Counted from the stretch's first letter, positions 6,122 through 14,749 are shown. The stretch: 18,002 nt of DNA from Prevotella sp. (GCA_031263965.1 JAISES010000178.1:1-18002); one strand, 5' to 3'. Notes: a model not told the origin generated them from the sequence alone. Translations and numbers: made by a program.

Positions 6122-6847
6122 TTAGTCGTCTGTATATTTTTCCAATGTTTTAAAATTCTTATACTTGATATATGGGGCATCGTCATCTGCGACACTATCT
6201 TCATGTATGACTTTCTCTTTCCCTTGCTTATCAACAGTTGAAACTGTCCGGTGATTACCCCATAAATCTATTTTAGCAAACTCCCGCAAAGTGTCAGATT
6301 CTATTTTCAAAAAATATGTACTTGAACCTCCATATAAAGCAAAAGCGTCTAAACAATCGAGTTCTTTGTTATAACTAAGGTTTGGGTATTTTTCCGAGTT
6401 CCGGATATATTCCAGTTCTTTCTTTATTGGCGAAAATATAAATAGTTTTCTTATTTCATTCCCTCCTCTCGCAGCTATATAAGAATGATATGTAAGATCG
6501 TTAAAACCATCATTATTATAATCCTGAATAGTAATTTCATCCTCATCATTCAAATCGATTATGCAACTCAGGTCAAAACAAAAAGACTGTATTTGCCGCC
6601 ATTTATTACCCGCTTTTTCGTAAAAGAATATTTTCAGATTGCAACTATCAGTTCCCTTATATTCGTATTCGTAATGACGTATTACAAGTTTGTTTTGTCC
6701 CTTTACCCCTATTCCGGTACTATCTGCAAATTGACTACGGACTGTATCTGTAGTCAATTTATCTGTTGGATTATTCTCTTTTACCGAAGAGTGCCTGCAA
6801 TTGTTTGCAATAGTAACTATAATTACAATAAAAAAGAATAATCTCAT
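6122..6847 (-). CDS. Secreted or lipid-anchored XAC2610-like protein with a DxNxDG motif (hypothetical)
   Basis: The N-terminus has a hydrophobic stretch followed by ANNC (C at 17). This is an imperfect lipobox, so it is either a lipoprotein or a cleaved secreted protein. Around 106-118 the sequence ITIQDYNNDGFNDL has the calcium-binding DxNxDGxxD loop of FG-GAP/VCBS-type repeats. It is followed by a strand-rich tail including LFIFSPIKKELEYI and PNLSYNKELDC, the arrangement I associate with XAC2610-related proteins. The total length is 241 residues, and the function of that group is unknown. It begins 1 bp after the purC stop and ends 2 bp before the zeta-like kinase, so all three are likely on one transcript. 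In form it is an addition between purC and ubiE. Confidence 0.75.
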   Translation of the reverse strand: MRLFFFIVIIVTIANNCRHSSVKENNPTDKLTTDTVRSQFADSTGIGVKGQNKLVIRHYEYEYKGTDSCNLKIFFYEKAGNKWRQIQSFCFDLSCIIDLNDEDEITIQDYNNDGFNDLTYHSYIAARGGNEIRKLFIFSPIKKELEYIRNSEKYPNLSYNKELDCLDAFALYGGSSTYFLKIESDTLREFAKIDLWGNHRTVSTVDKQGKEKVIHEDSVADDDAPYIKYKNFKTLEKYTDD

Positions 6848-6848
6848 T

Positions 6849-7799
6849 TTATCCTCTCTTTTTAAGGTATTTACTTATATTTTCGTCAATACGGTCAGCA
6901 ACATCGCTGGAGTCTGCCTCAATAAATTTCTCTCCTACTATTTTTTCATATAGTTCAATGTAGCGTTCCGATACACTGTTGCAATATTCTTCGGTCATTT
7001 CAGGAACCTGTTGCCCTTCTTTGCCTTGGAATCCGTTCTCCATAAGCCATTTACGGACAAACTCTTTTGAAAGTTGCTTTTGCTCCTCCCCTTTTTCAAA
7101 TAAATCCTGATAGGCGCCGGCATAAAAATAACGGGACGAATCCGGTGTATGGATTTCATCGATCAAATAGATTCTGCCGTCTTTTTTTCCAAATTCATAT
7201 TTAGTATCTACAAGTATCAGGTTCTTTTGAGCAGCCATTTCTGTACCACGTTGAAACAGGGCATATGTATATTTTTCAAGTTGGTCGTATTCTTCTCTGC
7301 TTACAAGACCCTGCGCGATAATCTCTTCTTTCGAGATATTTTCATCGTGACCTTCATCAGCCTTAGTAGTCGGCGTGATAACCGGAGCCGGAAACTTCTG
7401 GTTTTCTTTCATTCCGTCAGGAAGTTGCACTCCGCAAAGCGTTCTTGCACCGGCTTTGTATTCGCGCCATGCACTGCCTGTCAGATAACCACGGATAACC
7501 ATTTCTACTTTATATGGTTCGCAGCGAAGGCCAACTGTCACCATAGGATCCGGCATCGCCAGTTTCCAGTTTGGAACAATATCTTCTGTCGCATCCAGAA
7601 ATTTCGATGCTATCTGGTTAAGTACTTGCCCTTTATACGGTATGCCCCGGGGCAGTACCACATCAAATGCTGAGATACGATCGGTTGCTATCATGACTAA
7701 CAGGTCTTTCCCTATCGAATATACATCTCTTACTTTACCATGGTAAACATTTGTTTGTCCTGTAAAGTAGAAATTTGTTTTAACTAAAGTATTTTTCAT
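6849..7799 (-). CDS. purC: Phosphoribosylaminoimidazole-succinocarboxamide synthase (SAICAR synthetase)
   Basis: PurC joins CAIR and aspartate with ATP in de novo purine synthesis in the cytosol. Family motifs are GKVRDVY at 21-27, the [10 protein letters not shown] block at 38-47, [11 protein letters not shown] at 104-114, [12 protein letters not shown] at 145-156 and [11 protein letters not shown] at 214-224. The length of 316 residues fits the longer form found in Bacteroidetes, rather than the roughly 240-residue E. coli form. It starts 32 bp downstream of the tsaE stop and ends 1 bp before the next gene. No separate promoter box was seen in the 32-bp gap, so it is probably read through from tsaE. 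Confidence 0.96.
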   Translation of the reverse strand: MKNTLVKTNFYFTGQTNVYHGKVRDVYSIGKDLLVMIATDRISAFDVVLPRGIPYKGQVLNQIASKFLDATEDIVPNWKLAMPDPMVTVGLRCEPYKVEMVIRGYLTGSAWREYKAGARTLCGVQLPDGMKENQKFPAPVITPTTKADEGHDENISKEEIIAQGLVSREEYDQLEKYTYALFQRGTEMAAQKNLILVDTKYEFGKKDGRIYLIDEIHTPDSSRYFYAGAYQDLFEKGEEQKQLSKEFVRKWLMENGFQGKEGQQVPEMTEEYCNSVSERYIELYEKIVGEKFIEADSSDVADRIDENISKYLKKRG

Positions 7800-7831
7800 G
7801 TTTATCTATTTTGATTTCTAACAAATAATCA

Positions 7832-8242
7832 TTAAAGTGTTACTTCCCTGCTCCCGTCTCCGAGAGCCTTTATATATACGTTTACAGCATCGCCCGGCAA
7901 CAGGTTCTCTATAAGTTCGGGCCATTCTATAAAACAGAGGCTGCCGCTATAAAAATAATCTTCGTAACCGAAATCAAAAACTTCCTCTATTTTATTTATC
8001 CGGTAGAAGTCGAAATGGTAGATAAGTTCAGCGCTACCGGAGCGATATTCGTTCACAATAGCAAAGGTAGGACTATTTATCGCATCCGGAACTCCGAGAT
8101 TTTCACATATCGCTTTTATGAAAGTGGTTTTCCCCGCTCCCATTTCCCCGCGGAAAGCAAAAACCGTATTGTCGCCCATCGTTTTAATAAACTCTTTGGC
8201 CGCTTCATTTATTCTGTCGGGTGACTCTATTTTTATTGTCAT
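7832..8242 (-). CDS. tsaE: tRNA N6-threonylcarbamoyladenosine biosynthesis ATPase TsaE
   Basis: The 136-residue protein is the ATPase that works with TsaB and TsaD to place threonylcarbamoyl on A37 of ANN-decoding tRNAs. The Walker [10 protein letters not shown] is at 32-40, followed by the family's [11 protein letters not shown] at 56-66, HFDFYR at 76-81 and FIEWPEL at 104-110. The length is normal. In Bacteroides it also lies beside the PorX-like regulator gene, as here. A perfect TAnnTTTG box lies about 15 bp upstream, so the gene may have its own start of transcription inside the cluster. Confidence 0.95.
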   Translation of the reverse strand: MTIKIESPDRINEAAKEFIKTMGDNTVFAFRGEMGAGKTTFIKAICENLGVPDAINSPTFAIVNEYRSGSAELIYHFDFYRINKIEEVFDFGYEDYFYSGSLCFIEWPELIENLLPGDAVNVYIKALGDGSREVTL

Positions 8243-8257
8243 CTTTGATTCTTTTTA

Positions 8258-8265
8258 CAAAGATA
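8258..8265 (-). promoter_or_regulatory. Probable -7 box of the tsaE promoter
   Basis: On the minus strand this reads TATCTTTG, an exact match to TAnnTTTG, in the 58-bp gap between porX and tsaE. A transcript start near 8251 would leave a leader of about 8 bases before the tsaE ATG at 8242. I see no good -33 element. Confidence 0.45.
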
Positions 8266-8300
8266 GGATTTGTCGTTATTATGTATGAACGGAAATAGAT

Positions 8301-9845
8301 TTATTTTCCGGTTAAAGTAATCAAAGGAACTATCATTTCTTCCATGGATATTCCCCCATGCTGAAATGTGTCTGTATAATAAGACACATAGTAGTTATAA
8401 TTGTTCGGATATGCAAAGAAGTCGTCACCTGTGGCAAAAATATATTTCGTACTGAGATGCCGGGCCGGCAAGCCAAACCTTTCAGGGGAATACAGGTCAT
8501 AAACCTTTTTACGGTCATACGCCATATTGCGTCCCACTTTATAACGGATATTTGAGTTTATAGTTTTGTCACCAACCACTTTTAGCGGATTTTTTACACG
8601 TATAGTCCCATGATCGGTAGTTAAGATGATCTTATAGCCCATGTCTTTTGCTTTTCGCAGGATATCCATCGTACTCGAATGCTTAAACCACGAACGGGTA
8701 AGCGAACGGTATGCAGCCTCATCGGAGGCGAGTTCCCTTATCATTTTCGATTCCGTACGCGCATGCGAAAGCATATCTACAAAGTTGATAACAATTACAT
8801 TCAAATCTTTATTGCTTAATGAATTCATGCTTTGAACCAACTTTTCTCCCGATGAAGAGGATAATATCTTATTATATGAAAAGCTGTATTTTTTGCTTAA
8901 TCTTTCTATCTGCTTTTGGAGCAAAGCTTCTTCATTCATATTTTTACTTTCGTCCTCATCCTCGTCTATCCACAATTCCGGATATAATTTCACTATCTGA
9001 ACAGGCATTAATCCTGAAAAAATAGCATTGCGGGCATATTGCGTCGCTGTCGGCAAAATGCTGAAATACTCTTCCTCTGTAATATTAAAATCAGGGGCGA
9101 GCAGATCTTTCACTTCCCACCACTGGTCGAGCCGGAAATTATCGATGAGTACGAAGAATATCTTTTCCTTATTATCGAGTAAAGGGAATACTCTTCCGGG
9201 AAATAATCCGGGGCTTGTAACGGGTTTATTTTCTTTCTCTTGCATCCACGATTCGTAGTTCCGCTTTACATATTTCCCAAATGCGTTGTTAGCCTCCTGC
9301 TTCTGTACACGAAGCAGTTCTATTAAGGGGCTCTGCGAAGCTGTAAGCTCCATCTCCCAATAAACAATCTTTTTATAGGTATCAATCCAACCGTTGTAAT
9401 CGAGAGAATCGCCAATAATGGAGCTGATCCTGGAGAATTCTCCCCGGTAACCTTCCAGAGTGGCCTCGGAGACTATATCGTCTTTATGGAGATTCTTTTT
9501 TATAGAGAGAAGTATCTGGTTGGGGTTTACAGGTTTTATAAGATAATCTGCAATCTTCTTGCCGATAGCATGTGTCATAATACCTTCGTCCTCACTCTTT
9601 GTAATCATCACGACCGGAATGTTCGGATTAATTTCCTTGATAATTCCGAGAGTCTCTATCCCCGATAATCCGGGCATGTTTTCATCCAGGAAAACAATAT
9701 CGAAGCCGCCTTCTCTGAAACTGTCGATCGCATCCTGCCCACTATTCACAGGAATTACCTCATATCCTTTTTCCCGAAGGAACAGAATATGTGAACGTAA
9801 GATGTCGATTTCGTCGTCAGCCCAGAGTATACGGTTCTTCCTCAT
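8301..9845 (-). CDS. porX: PorX-type response regulator with PglZ phosphatase-superfamily domain
   Basis: The 514-residue protein has a receiver domain at about 4-120, with the acidic pair D10-D11, phospho-acceptor D54 in VFLDENMPG, T82 and K104 in LIKPVNP. After a helical linker comes a PglZ domain (about 225-512). Expected alkaline-phosphatase-superfamily metal and catalytic positions are visible: D235 in LIDNFRLD, the PTATQYARN segment at 265-273, D357 and H361 in NFVDMLSHAR, D411-H412 in TTDHGT, and H496 in FQHGG. In Porphyromonas gingivalis, PorX with PorY regulates the type IX secretion system, and its PglZ domain cleaves oligoribonucleotides. Homologues also occur in Bacteroidales without that system, so the output here is open. 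The M24 peptidase gene ends 7 bp upstream, so the two are likely co-transcribed. No cognate kinase is nearby. Confidence 0.93.
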   Translation of the reverse strand: MRKNRILWADDEIDILRSHILFLREKGYEVIPVNSGQDAIDSFREGGFDIVFLDENMPGLSGIETLGIIKEINPNIPVVMITKSEDEGIMTHAIGKKIADYLIKPVNPNQILLSIKKNLHKDDIVSEATLEGYRGEFSRISSIIGDSLDYNGWIDTYKKIVYWEMELTASQSPLIELLRVQKQEANNAFGKYVKRNYESWMQEKENKPVTSPGLFPGRVFPLLDNKEKIFFVLIDNFRLDQWWEVKDLLAPDFNITEEEYFSILPTATQYARNAIFSGLMPVQIVKLYPELWIDEDEDESKNMNEEALLQKQIERLSKKYSFSYNKILSSSSGEKLVQSMNSLSNKDLNVIVINFVDMLSHARTESKMIRELASDEAAYRSLTRSWFKHSSTMDILRKAKDMGYKIILTTDHGTIRVKNPLKVVGDKTINSNIRYKVGRNMAYDRKKVYDLYSPERFGLPARHLSTKYIFATGDDFFAYPNNYNYYVSYYTDTFQHGGISMEEMIVPLITLTGK

Positions 9846-9852
9846 GCTAAAA

Positions 9853-11028
9853 TCACAGTTCTACAATCTTTTCCTCTAAAATAGTTAATTTTTCAATACC
9901 ATCATTCGTTACGACATATGTATTTTCTATTCCGACCGCACCAACCCCGGGAATAACGAATTTCGGTTCTAAGGCAAAAACAATATTTGGTTCCAGTATT
10001 TCTTTCGATCGAGGAGTCAATACGGGAGGTTCGTTGATCTCCAATCCGACCCCGTGCCCGACAAACTTAGCCTGCTGTCTTGTCCCCATAAAGTATGGTT
10101 CGAGATTGGCTCTGGCAACCCTTTCCATCGCAATTTCATACAGGTCGGAACATTTAGTTCCGGGTTTTGCCGTATCCATAGTATGATTATGAATATCGAT
10201 AGAAACCTGATGGGCACGGCAGGCGATATCCAATGTTTTACCAACTGAAAAAACACGTGTCATGTCGGTCATCCAAGGTGTATAATTCCCTGCCATATCG
10301 ACCATAATGGTTTGCCCTTCCTGTATCTTTTGTCCCGAAGCGCCCAAAGGCAAAACCGGACTTGAACCGGCTCCACCCAAAGCAAAATCGAAAGGAGAAG
10401 GGACTTCCGCATTTTCTCCCGCCAAAAGGCTGCCCATGTATATATCCATGTTTTCGCCATAGCTGCGGAAGAGGCCTAAAGAACCATGCAGACGCATCAA
10501 TTTTTCTATCTCTATCTGAAATTCAATATCTGTCATCCCCCGCCTGAAGACAGATGGGATCAATTTATAAACAGCCTCATGCCTGCGTGCACATATTTTT
10601 ATTTGTTCCAGTTCGAAGTTTGTTTTCACACTCCGTATTTTCCGCATCAAGACAGAAGCATTCGCCGCTGCGTTCAGTCCGAAAGAGTTCAATAGACGGC
10701 TGCATTCACCGAAAGAAATCACATCCGCTTCCAGTAACAGATTTTCGGGAAGAGGAATGTTCCTGCCCTGCAACTCATCTGCTATCTGCTCCGGTTTACG
10801 AATATAAGTTGTATTATCAAAAGCAATCCCTTCAGGACGTTTTACAAAATGGAACGGCTCACCTTCGGCAGGCAAGTAAAAATATCCGTTGTAGACACAA
10901 CCTGTCATATAAAATACATTTACGGTGGTAGTCAGCACACAGGCTTCCACATTCATAGCACGCATAGCAGCCTGTAAACGCGAACAGCGTATTTCCAAAT
11001 CTTTTGATAATGCTTCCTGATAATTCAT
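9853..11028 (-). CDS. M24-family metallopeptidase (Xaa-Pro aminopeptidase-like)
   Basis: The 391-residue protein has the two-domain layout of aminopeptidase P/prolidase relatives: a creatinase-type N-domain (about 1-135) and a pita-bread catalytic domain (about 145-385). All five dinuclear-metal ligands can be read: D244 in IMVDMAGNY, D255 in WMTDMTRVF, H325 in FVGHGVGLE, E354 in FALEPKFV and E368 in VGIENTYVV. It should be an active cytosolic peptidase removing N-terminal residues ahead of proline or splitting X-Pro dipeptides; substrate preference cannot be told from sequence. There is no signal peptide. It is followed by porX after 7 bp. A TAnnTTTG box lies about 22 bp upstream. Confidence 0.9.
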   Translation of the reverse strand: MNYQEALSKDLEIRCSRLQAAMRAMNVEACVLTTTVNVFYMTGCVYNGYFYLPAEGEPFHFVKRPEGIAFDNTTYIRKPEQIADELQGRNIPLPENLLLEADVISFGECSRLLNSFGLNAAANASVLMRKIRSVKTNFELEQIKICARRHEAVYKLIPSVFRRGMTDIEFQIEIEKLMRLHGSLGLFRSYGENMDIYMGSLLAGENAEVPSPFDFALGGAGSSPVLPLGASGQKIQEGQTIMVDMAGNYTPWMTDMTRVFSVGKTLDIACRAHQVSIDIHNHTMDTAKPGTKCSDLYEIAMERVARANLEPYFMGTRQQAKFVGHGVGLEINEPPVLTPRSKEILEPNIVFALEPKFVIPGVGAVGIENTYVVTNDGIEKLTILEEKIVEL

Positions 11029-11050
11029 AAAAAATATTTCAAATATGCTC

Positions 11051-11058
11051 CAAAATTA
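11051..11058 (-). promoter_or_regulatory. Probable -7 box of the M24 peptidase-porX promoter
   Basis: On the minus strand this reads TAATTTTG, an exact match to TAnnTTTG, 22 bp before the ATG at 11028. A near match, CATATTTG, lies closer at 11038-11045. No clear -33 TTTG is seen, so the call rests on the -7 element and position. Confidence 0.4.
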
Positions 11059-11163
11059 GCGATTTATACTGAAAGCTGTGTGTTTGTAAAATAAACCGGT
11101 AAGAAATTGAATATTAAACATTATATAGAATAAATGTATATAGCTGTCATTTATAGCAAATTA

Positions 11164-11244
11164 ACCACAGAGTTTCACGGAGTAGAAAAATCACGGAGTA
11201 CACAGTGTAACTCCGTGAAAATAAACTCTGTGCGACTCCGTGGT
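11164..11244. repeat. CACGGAG/CACAGAG palindromic interspersed repeat
   Basis: The 280-bp gap between the HAD gene and the M24 gene contains an 81-bp block built of CACAGAG and CACGGAG words and their complements. Outer arms CACAGAGTTT (11166-11175) and AAACTCTGTG (11223-11232) pair perfectly. Inner arms TCACGGAGT (11191-11199) and ACTCCGTGA (11210-11218) pair perfectly around an ACACAGTGTA-type centre. The very edges, ACCACAGAGT and ACTCCGTGGT, pair with one mismatch. I recall similar sequences dispersed in many bacterial genomes, but cannot verify copy number. On the minus strand it follows the HAD gene by about 65 bp and could stop or protect that transcript. The rest of the gap (11041-11163, 11245-11308) is AT-rich with only the promoter box. 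Confidence 0.7.
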
Positions 11245-11308
11245 AAAAAACATATCTTGTGAATACCTGTAAACTAATATGATAATATTCTATTAAATAT
11301 AAACTCTA

Positions 11309-11731
11309 TTATAAAATACCCCAATCCGCCAGCATCTCCCTTATCCGAACCCAATCTACATATGGTCTGTCGGATGCAGGATCATCTAAAATGAGTGGAC
11401 ACCCCAAAGCCGCATCATCTATATAAAGATGCCCGTATGCTTTCGGTGAAGACGTCCAGAAACGCTGGGTAGGATTTTTCTGTACGCCATATAGAGGTAT
11501 GCCGTTATCTTCGAACCATTGAACAGCTTCGGTCAGTACGTTTTCTTCCACCATGACTGCCTGACCGTCTACTTTTTTCTTCTTTTTGCGGTCGCTGCGC
11601 ATAGTGAAGAGAATAAGCCTGTGCCCCTTTTCAACGAGTTCTTTGAGTACGGGAACAGCCCCTATGTCTTTACCTATTTCGGGATAATCGTGTGTAACGC
11701 ATGTCCCGTCAAAATCGATACATATATCCAT
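11309..11731 (-). CDS. Small HAD-superfamily hydrolase (cap-less type)
   Basis: The 140-residue protein opens with DFDGT (D6, D8), the nucleophile and acid/base of haloacid dehalogenase-like phosphatases. Motif II is T43 in ILFTMRS. Motif IV is the D105-D106 pair in LYIDDAALG. No cap insertion is present, which is typical of small phosphatases acting on larger or open substrates. A basic run of five lysines at 49-53 sits in the loop after motif II. I cannot name the substrate; resemblance to short Bacteroides HAD hydrolases is from memory. It begins 33 bp after the mutS stop on the same strand and may be co-transcribed with it. The five-lysine run is coded by an A-rich stretch and is a possible slippage site. 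Confidence 0.85.
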   Translation of the reverse strand: MDICIDFDGTCVTHDYPEIGKDIGAVPVLKELVEKGHRLILFTMRSDRKKKKKVDGQAVMVEENVLTEAVQWFEDNGIPLYGVQKNPTQRFWTSSPKAYGHLYIDDAALGCPLILDDPASDRPYVDWVRIREMLADWGIL

Positions 11732-11764
11732 ATTACAGTTTTAACGCGTAAAGAATAGTTTATC

Positions 11765-14377
11765 TTACTTTCCCGAAACAATTTTTTTTATTTCGTTTAG
11801 TTTGTTCAACGCCTCAACGGGAGTCAGGTTATTTACGTCCAACAATTTTATTTCGTCCCTCACTTGGCTAAGCACCGGATCGTCGAGCTGAAAAAAGTTG
11901 AGCTGATACCCTTCCCTGTTTTCTTTTATACCGGTTATCGGTTTCGATATACCTTGTTTCCGGTTGTCCGATTCCAGTTGTTTCAGTATAGAATTTGCCC
12001 TTTTCACAATGCTTTGGGGCATGCCTGCCATTTTTGCCACATGGATACCAAAGCTGTGCTCGCTTCCACCCTTAACAAGTTTACGGAGGAAAATAACTTT
12101 GTTGTCCACTTCTTTTACCGACACATTGTAGTTCTTTATCCGCCTGAAGGATTTCTCCATTTCGTTCAATTCGTGGTAGTGCGTAGCAAACAAAGTTTTC
12201 GCTTTTGCCTTCGGGTGCTCGTGAATATATTCTACAATAGCCCATGCAATAGAGATACCATCATAGGTACTTGTTCCGCGCCCCAGTTCGTCGAACAAAA
12301 CGAGGCTTTTCGGTGAAAGGTTGTTCAGAATATCGGATGCTTCGTTCATTTCCACCATAAAAGTAGATTCACCTAACGATATATTATCGGAGGCTCCTAC
12401 ACGGGTAAAGATTTTATCTACCAAACCTATTTGTGCCGACTCCGCAGGGACAAAGCTGCCGGCTTGAGCCATCAACGTGATCAGTGCGGTCTGTCTCAGC
12501 AAAGCCGATTTACCCGCCATGTTCGGCCCTGTAATAATAATGATCTGTTGCTTGTTGCTATCCAGGGAAACGTCGTTGGCAATGTAAGATTCACCGGGAG
12601 GCAACTGTTTTTCAATCACAGGGTGCCGTCCGTTCTTTATATTCAATACGTCCGTATCATTTATTTCGGGACGGATGTATTTATTCTCCTTCGCCGCTTT
12701 AGCAAACGACAGCAAGCAATCTATCTGTGCTATCAGATTTGCATTTACCTGTATTGTAGGAATGTATTCAGCCAGACTGAGTACGAGATCGTTGAAAAGA
12801 GTCGTTTCCAAGGCTAGAATTTTTTCCTCTGCGCCAAGTATTTTATCTTCGTAGTCTTTCAGTTCCTGTGTAATATAGCGTTCTGCATTGACAAGGGTTT
12901 GCTTGCGTATCCATTCGGCGGGGACTTTATCTTTATGAGTGTTCCGCACTTCGATATAGTATCCGAATACGTTATTGAAGCTGATCTTTAAAGAGGAAAT
13001 ACCTGTTGCCTCCATTTCCCTCTGCTGTATCTTCAACAAATAGTCTTTACCCGAAAAAGCAATCTCCCGCAGGTCGTCCAAGTCCTGATTCACTCCTTTG
13101 CTTATAACATTTCCACGGTTGAGCATTGTCGGAGGATCGGGGTGTATTTCTTTTTCTATACGGTTGCGAATAACCGGACAAGGGTTGAGTTTCTCTCCTA
13201 TCTCCCTCAAGCCGGGTTCGTTCGACGAAAGAAAGGATTCACGGATAGGCTCAATCGCTTTCAACGCAACTTTGAGTTGAACTACTTCCCGCGGACTGAT
13301 CCTGTTCACCGCTACTTTCGAGATTATACGTTCGAGGTCTCCGATCAAAGAAAGTTGTTCTTCGAGCAAGCCTTTTAATTCCAAATCTTTGAAAAAATAC
13401 TCTACGACCGATAACCTGTTGTTTATCGGTTTCGCATCTTTCAAAGGAAATACCAGCCAACGGCGCAACATGCGTGCTCCCATCGGCGATACTGTTTTAT
13501 CGAGAACATCGAGTAAGCTTTTTCCGCCTTCATTCATTGTTGAAATAAGCTCCAGACTGCGGACGGTAAACTTATCCAGCCGGACGTATTTATCTTCCTC
13601 GATCCGTGACAGAGTGGTAATATGGCTGATCTGTGTATGTTGGGTAACATCCAGATAATGAAGTATGGTTCCGGCAGCGATTACACCGTTAGTAAGATGC
13701 TCTACTCCAAATCCTTTCAGATTCTTTGTTTCGAAATGTTTGAGTAGCCTGTCCCTTGCCGAGTCTTCGGTAAAAACCCAATCGTCGAGCTCGAATATAA
13801 AGAAACGCGTTCCGAAATTTTCTTCGAATAATTTTTTCTTACTCCGCTCTACCAGAACTTCTTTTGGGGAAAAGTTCGCCAGAAGTTTATCTATATATTC
13901 CCCCGTACCCTCTGCAACCAGAAATTCCCCAGTGGAAATATCAAGGAACGATACCCCACAGGTGTTTTTTACAAAATGTATTGCACAAAGGAAATTATTC
14001 TCTTTATGATTCAGAATGTTATCGTTGATAGAAACACCAGGGGTTACTAGTTCGGTAATTCCCCTTTTCACCAGCGTTTTAGTTTGCTTCGGATCTTCCA
14101 GTTGGTCGCAAATAGCGACCCGTTTGCCTGCACGCACAAGTTTCGGCAGATAAGTATCCAACGCATGATGAGGAAATCCGGCTAATTCGACAAATTGAGC
14201 AGTTCCGTTTCCCCGTCGGGTAAGGGTAATGCCCAGTATTTCGGCTGCGTCAATGGCATCTTGCGAGAATGTTTCGTAAAAGTCTCCCACCCGAAACAAT
14301 AAGATGGCATCAGGATGCTTACTCTTGATTTCAAAATATTGCTTCATCAGCGGGGTTTCAGCTATTTTCTTTGACAC
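11765..14377 (-). CDS. mutS: DNA mismatch repair protein MutS
   Basis: MutS recognises mismatches and small loops and starts repair with MutL. From the GTG at 14375-14377 it has 870 residues, normal for Bacteroidetes. The N-terminus gives [14 protein letters not shown], then [12 protein letters not shown] with the mismatch-reading F-Y-E at 33-35. The ATPase domain has Walker A GPNMAGKS near residue 620 and Walker [17 protein letters not shown] near 695, followed by FATHYHEL. The C-terminal helix-turn-helix region is present. The frame is open to a TTG at 14425, but that codon overlaps a TAnnTTTG promoter box (14423-14430) and would lie upstream of the transcript start. GTG also matches the N-terminus of relatives, so I chose it. 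GGAG lies only three bases before the GTG, so the exact start is not proven. Confidence 0.95.
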   Translation of the reverse strand: MSKKIAETPLMKQYFEIKSKHPDAILLFRVGDFYETFSQDAIDAAEILGITLTRRGNGTAQFVELAGFPHHALDTYLPKLVRAGKRVAICDQLEDPKQTKTLVKRGITELVTPGVSINDNILNHKENNFLCAIHFVKNTCGVSFLDISTGEFLVAEGTGEYIDKLLANFSPKEVLVERSKKKLFEENFGTRFFIFELDDWVFTEDSARDRLLKHFETKNLKGFGVEHLTNGVIAAGTILHYLDVTQHTQISHITTLSRIEEDKYVRLDKFTVRSLELISTMNEGGKSLLDVLDKTVSPMGARMLRRWLVFPLKDAKPINNRLSVVEYFFKDLELKGLLEEQLSLIGDLERIISKVAVNRISPREVVQLKVALKAIEPIRESFLSSNEPGLREIGEKLNPCPVIRNRIEKEIHPDPPTMLNRGNVISKGVNQDLDDLREIAFSGKDYLLKIQQREMEATGISSLKISFNNVFGYYIEVRNTHKDKVPAEWIRKQTLVNAERYITQELKDYEDKILGAEEKILALETTLFNDLVLSLAEYIPTIQVNANLIAQIDCLLSFAKAAKENKYIRPEINDTDVLNIKNGRHPVIEKQLPPGESYIANDVSLDSNKQQIIIITGPNMAGKSALLRQTALITLMAQAGSFVPAESAQIGLVDKIFTRVGASDNISLGESTFMVEMNEASDILNNLSPKSLVLFDELGRGTSTYDGISIAWAIVEYIHEHPKAKAKTLFATHYHELNEMEKSFRRIKNYNVSVKEVDNKVIFLRKLVKGGSEHSFGIHVAKMAGMPQSIVKRANSILKQLESDNRKQGISKPITGIKENREGYQLNFFQLDDPVLSQVRDEIKLLDVNNLTPVEALNKLNEIKKIVSGK

Positions 14378-14422
14378 AGGCTCCGTATAATTTAGATGAG
14401 TTCTTAATAAAATTACATGAAA

Positions 14423-14430
14423 CAAAGATA
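14423..14430 (-). promoter_or_regulatory. Probable -7 box of the mutS promoter
   Basis: On the minus strand the octamer is TATCTTTG, an exact TAnnTTTG match. The expected transcript start near 14416 gives a leader of about 40 bases to the GTG start at 14377. It overlaps the alternative TTG codon at 14423-14425, which argues against that start. No convincing -33 TTTG is visible. Confidence 0.5.
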
Positions 14431-14461
14431 GAAAAAAAATAGCAGGTTACTGTACCCTGCT
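14431..14461 (-). terminator. Rho-independent terminator-like hairpin upstream of mutS
   Basis: Read on the minus strand, AGCAGG and CCTGCT (complements of 14456-14461 and 14441-14446) form a 6-bp GC-containing stem around a 9-base loop. It is followed by one A and a run of eight T (complement of 14432-14439). This has the form of an intrinsic terminator. It lies directly before the mutS -7 box, so it could insulate mutS from minus-strand transcripts arising in the mutS-susC gap. No minus-strand gene is seen upstream that would need it. Confidence 0.5.
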
Positions 14462-14503
14462 ACTTTTAGAAACTATTTAAATTTTAGCATTTAAAAACTA
14501 AAT

Positions 14504-14521
14504 ATACCATAAATATGGTAT
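14504..14521. promoter_or_regulatory. 18-bp palindrome, possible operator between mutS and the susC leader
   Basis: ATACCAT (14504-14510) and ATGGTAT (14515-14521) are perfect inverted 7-mers around AAAT. The position, in an AT-rich region between divergent genes and about 60 bp before the leader reading frame, suits a dimeric regulator site or a small hairpin. No regulator family was recognised. The remaining AT-rich sequence to 14583 has only imperfect -7 matches (CAATTTTG at 14544-14551, TGCATTTG at 14550-14557). Confidence 0.35.
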
Positions 14522-14583
14522 TTCATATCAAAATAAAAACATACAATTTTGCATTTGTTATTAATATTTAAAAAATTGAATTT

Positions 14584-14721
14584 ATGGAAAATCCAGATGT
14601 TAAACGTAGAAAAGCGAGGCTGGACAGCAGTCGCACAGTCTCAGAAAATTTATCCCATTACTTACCCATCTCTACTATTGCTTCTTTTACTTCTTCTTGT
14701 TGCATGCGCGGTTGCATGTGA
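14584..14721 (+). CDS. Putative sulfur-amino-acid leader peptide (uORF) before susC
   Basis: An ATG at 14584 opens a 45-codon frame that begins MENPDVKRRKARLDSSRTVS and ends ASFTSS, then Cys39-Cys40-Met41-Arg42-Gly43-Cys44-Met45 and TGA at 14719-14721. The N-terminal third is basic, the middle is Ser/Thr-rich, and the sulfur residues are all at the very end apart from the initiator Met. This is the layout of ribosome-stalling leader peptides, comparable in form to the Cys-rich uORFs described upstream of sulfur genes in Actinobacteria. I have an unverified memory of similar peptides in Bacteroides. The sequence before the ATG is A/T-rich, as usual for translated starts here. It lies 126 bp before susC on the same strand. 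It could also be a chance frame. Confidence 0.5.
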   Translation: MENPDVKRRKARLDSSRTVSENLSHYLPISTIASFTSSCCMRGCM

Positions 14722-14749
14722 AATCTGCCTACCCTCACGATAGACTCTC

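Noticed and set aside
7149..7673. 174-codon plus-strand frame opposite purC
   Set aside because: It is antisense to a complete, motif-rich purC and shows no recognisable protein features.
11864..12316. 150-codon plus-strand frame opposite mutS, plus other long antisense frames at 12431-12817 and 13665-14009
   Set aside because: All are shadows of the conserved mutS coding sequence; their residues reflect reverse-complement codon bias and no motif is present.
14549..14743. 64-codon plus-strand frame with a leucine run between mutS and susC
   Set aside because: It begins at TTG, and the leucine run comes from CTT/TTC pyrimidine repeats. The overlapping frame from ATG 14584 has the more meaningful end (Cys/Met codons then stop).
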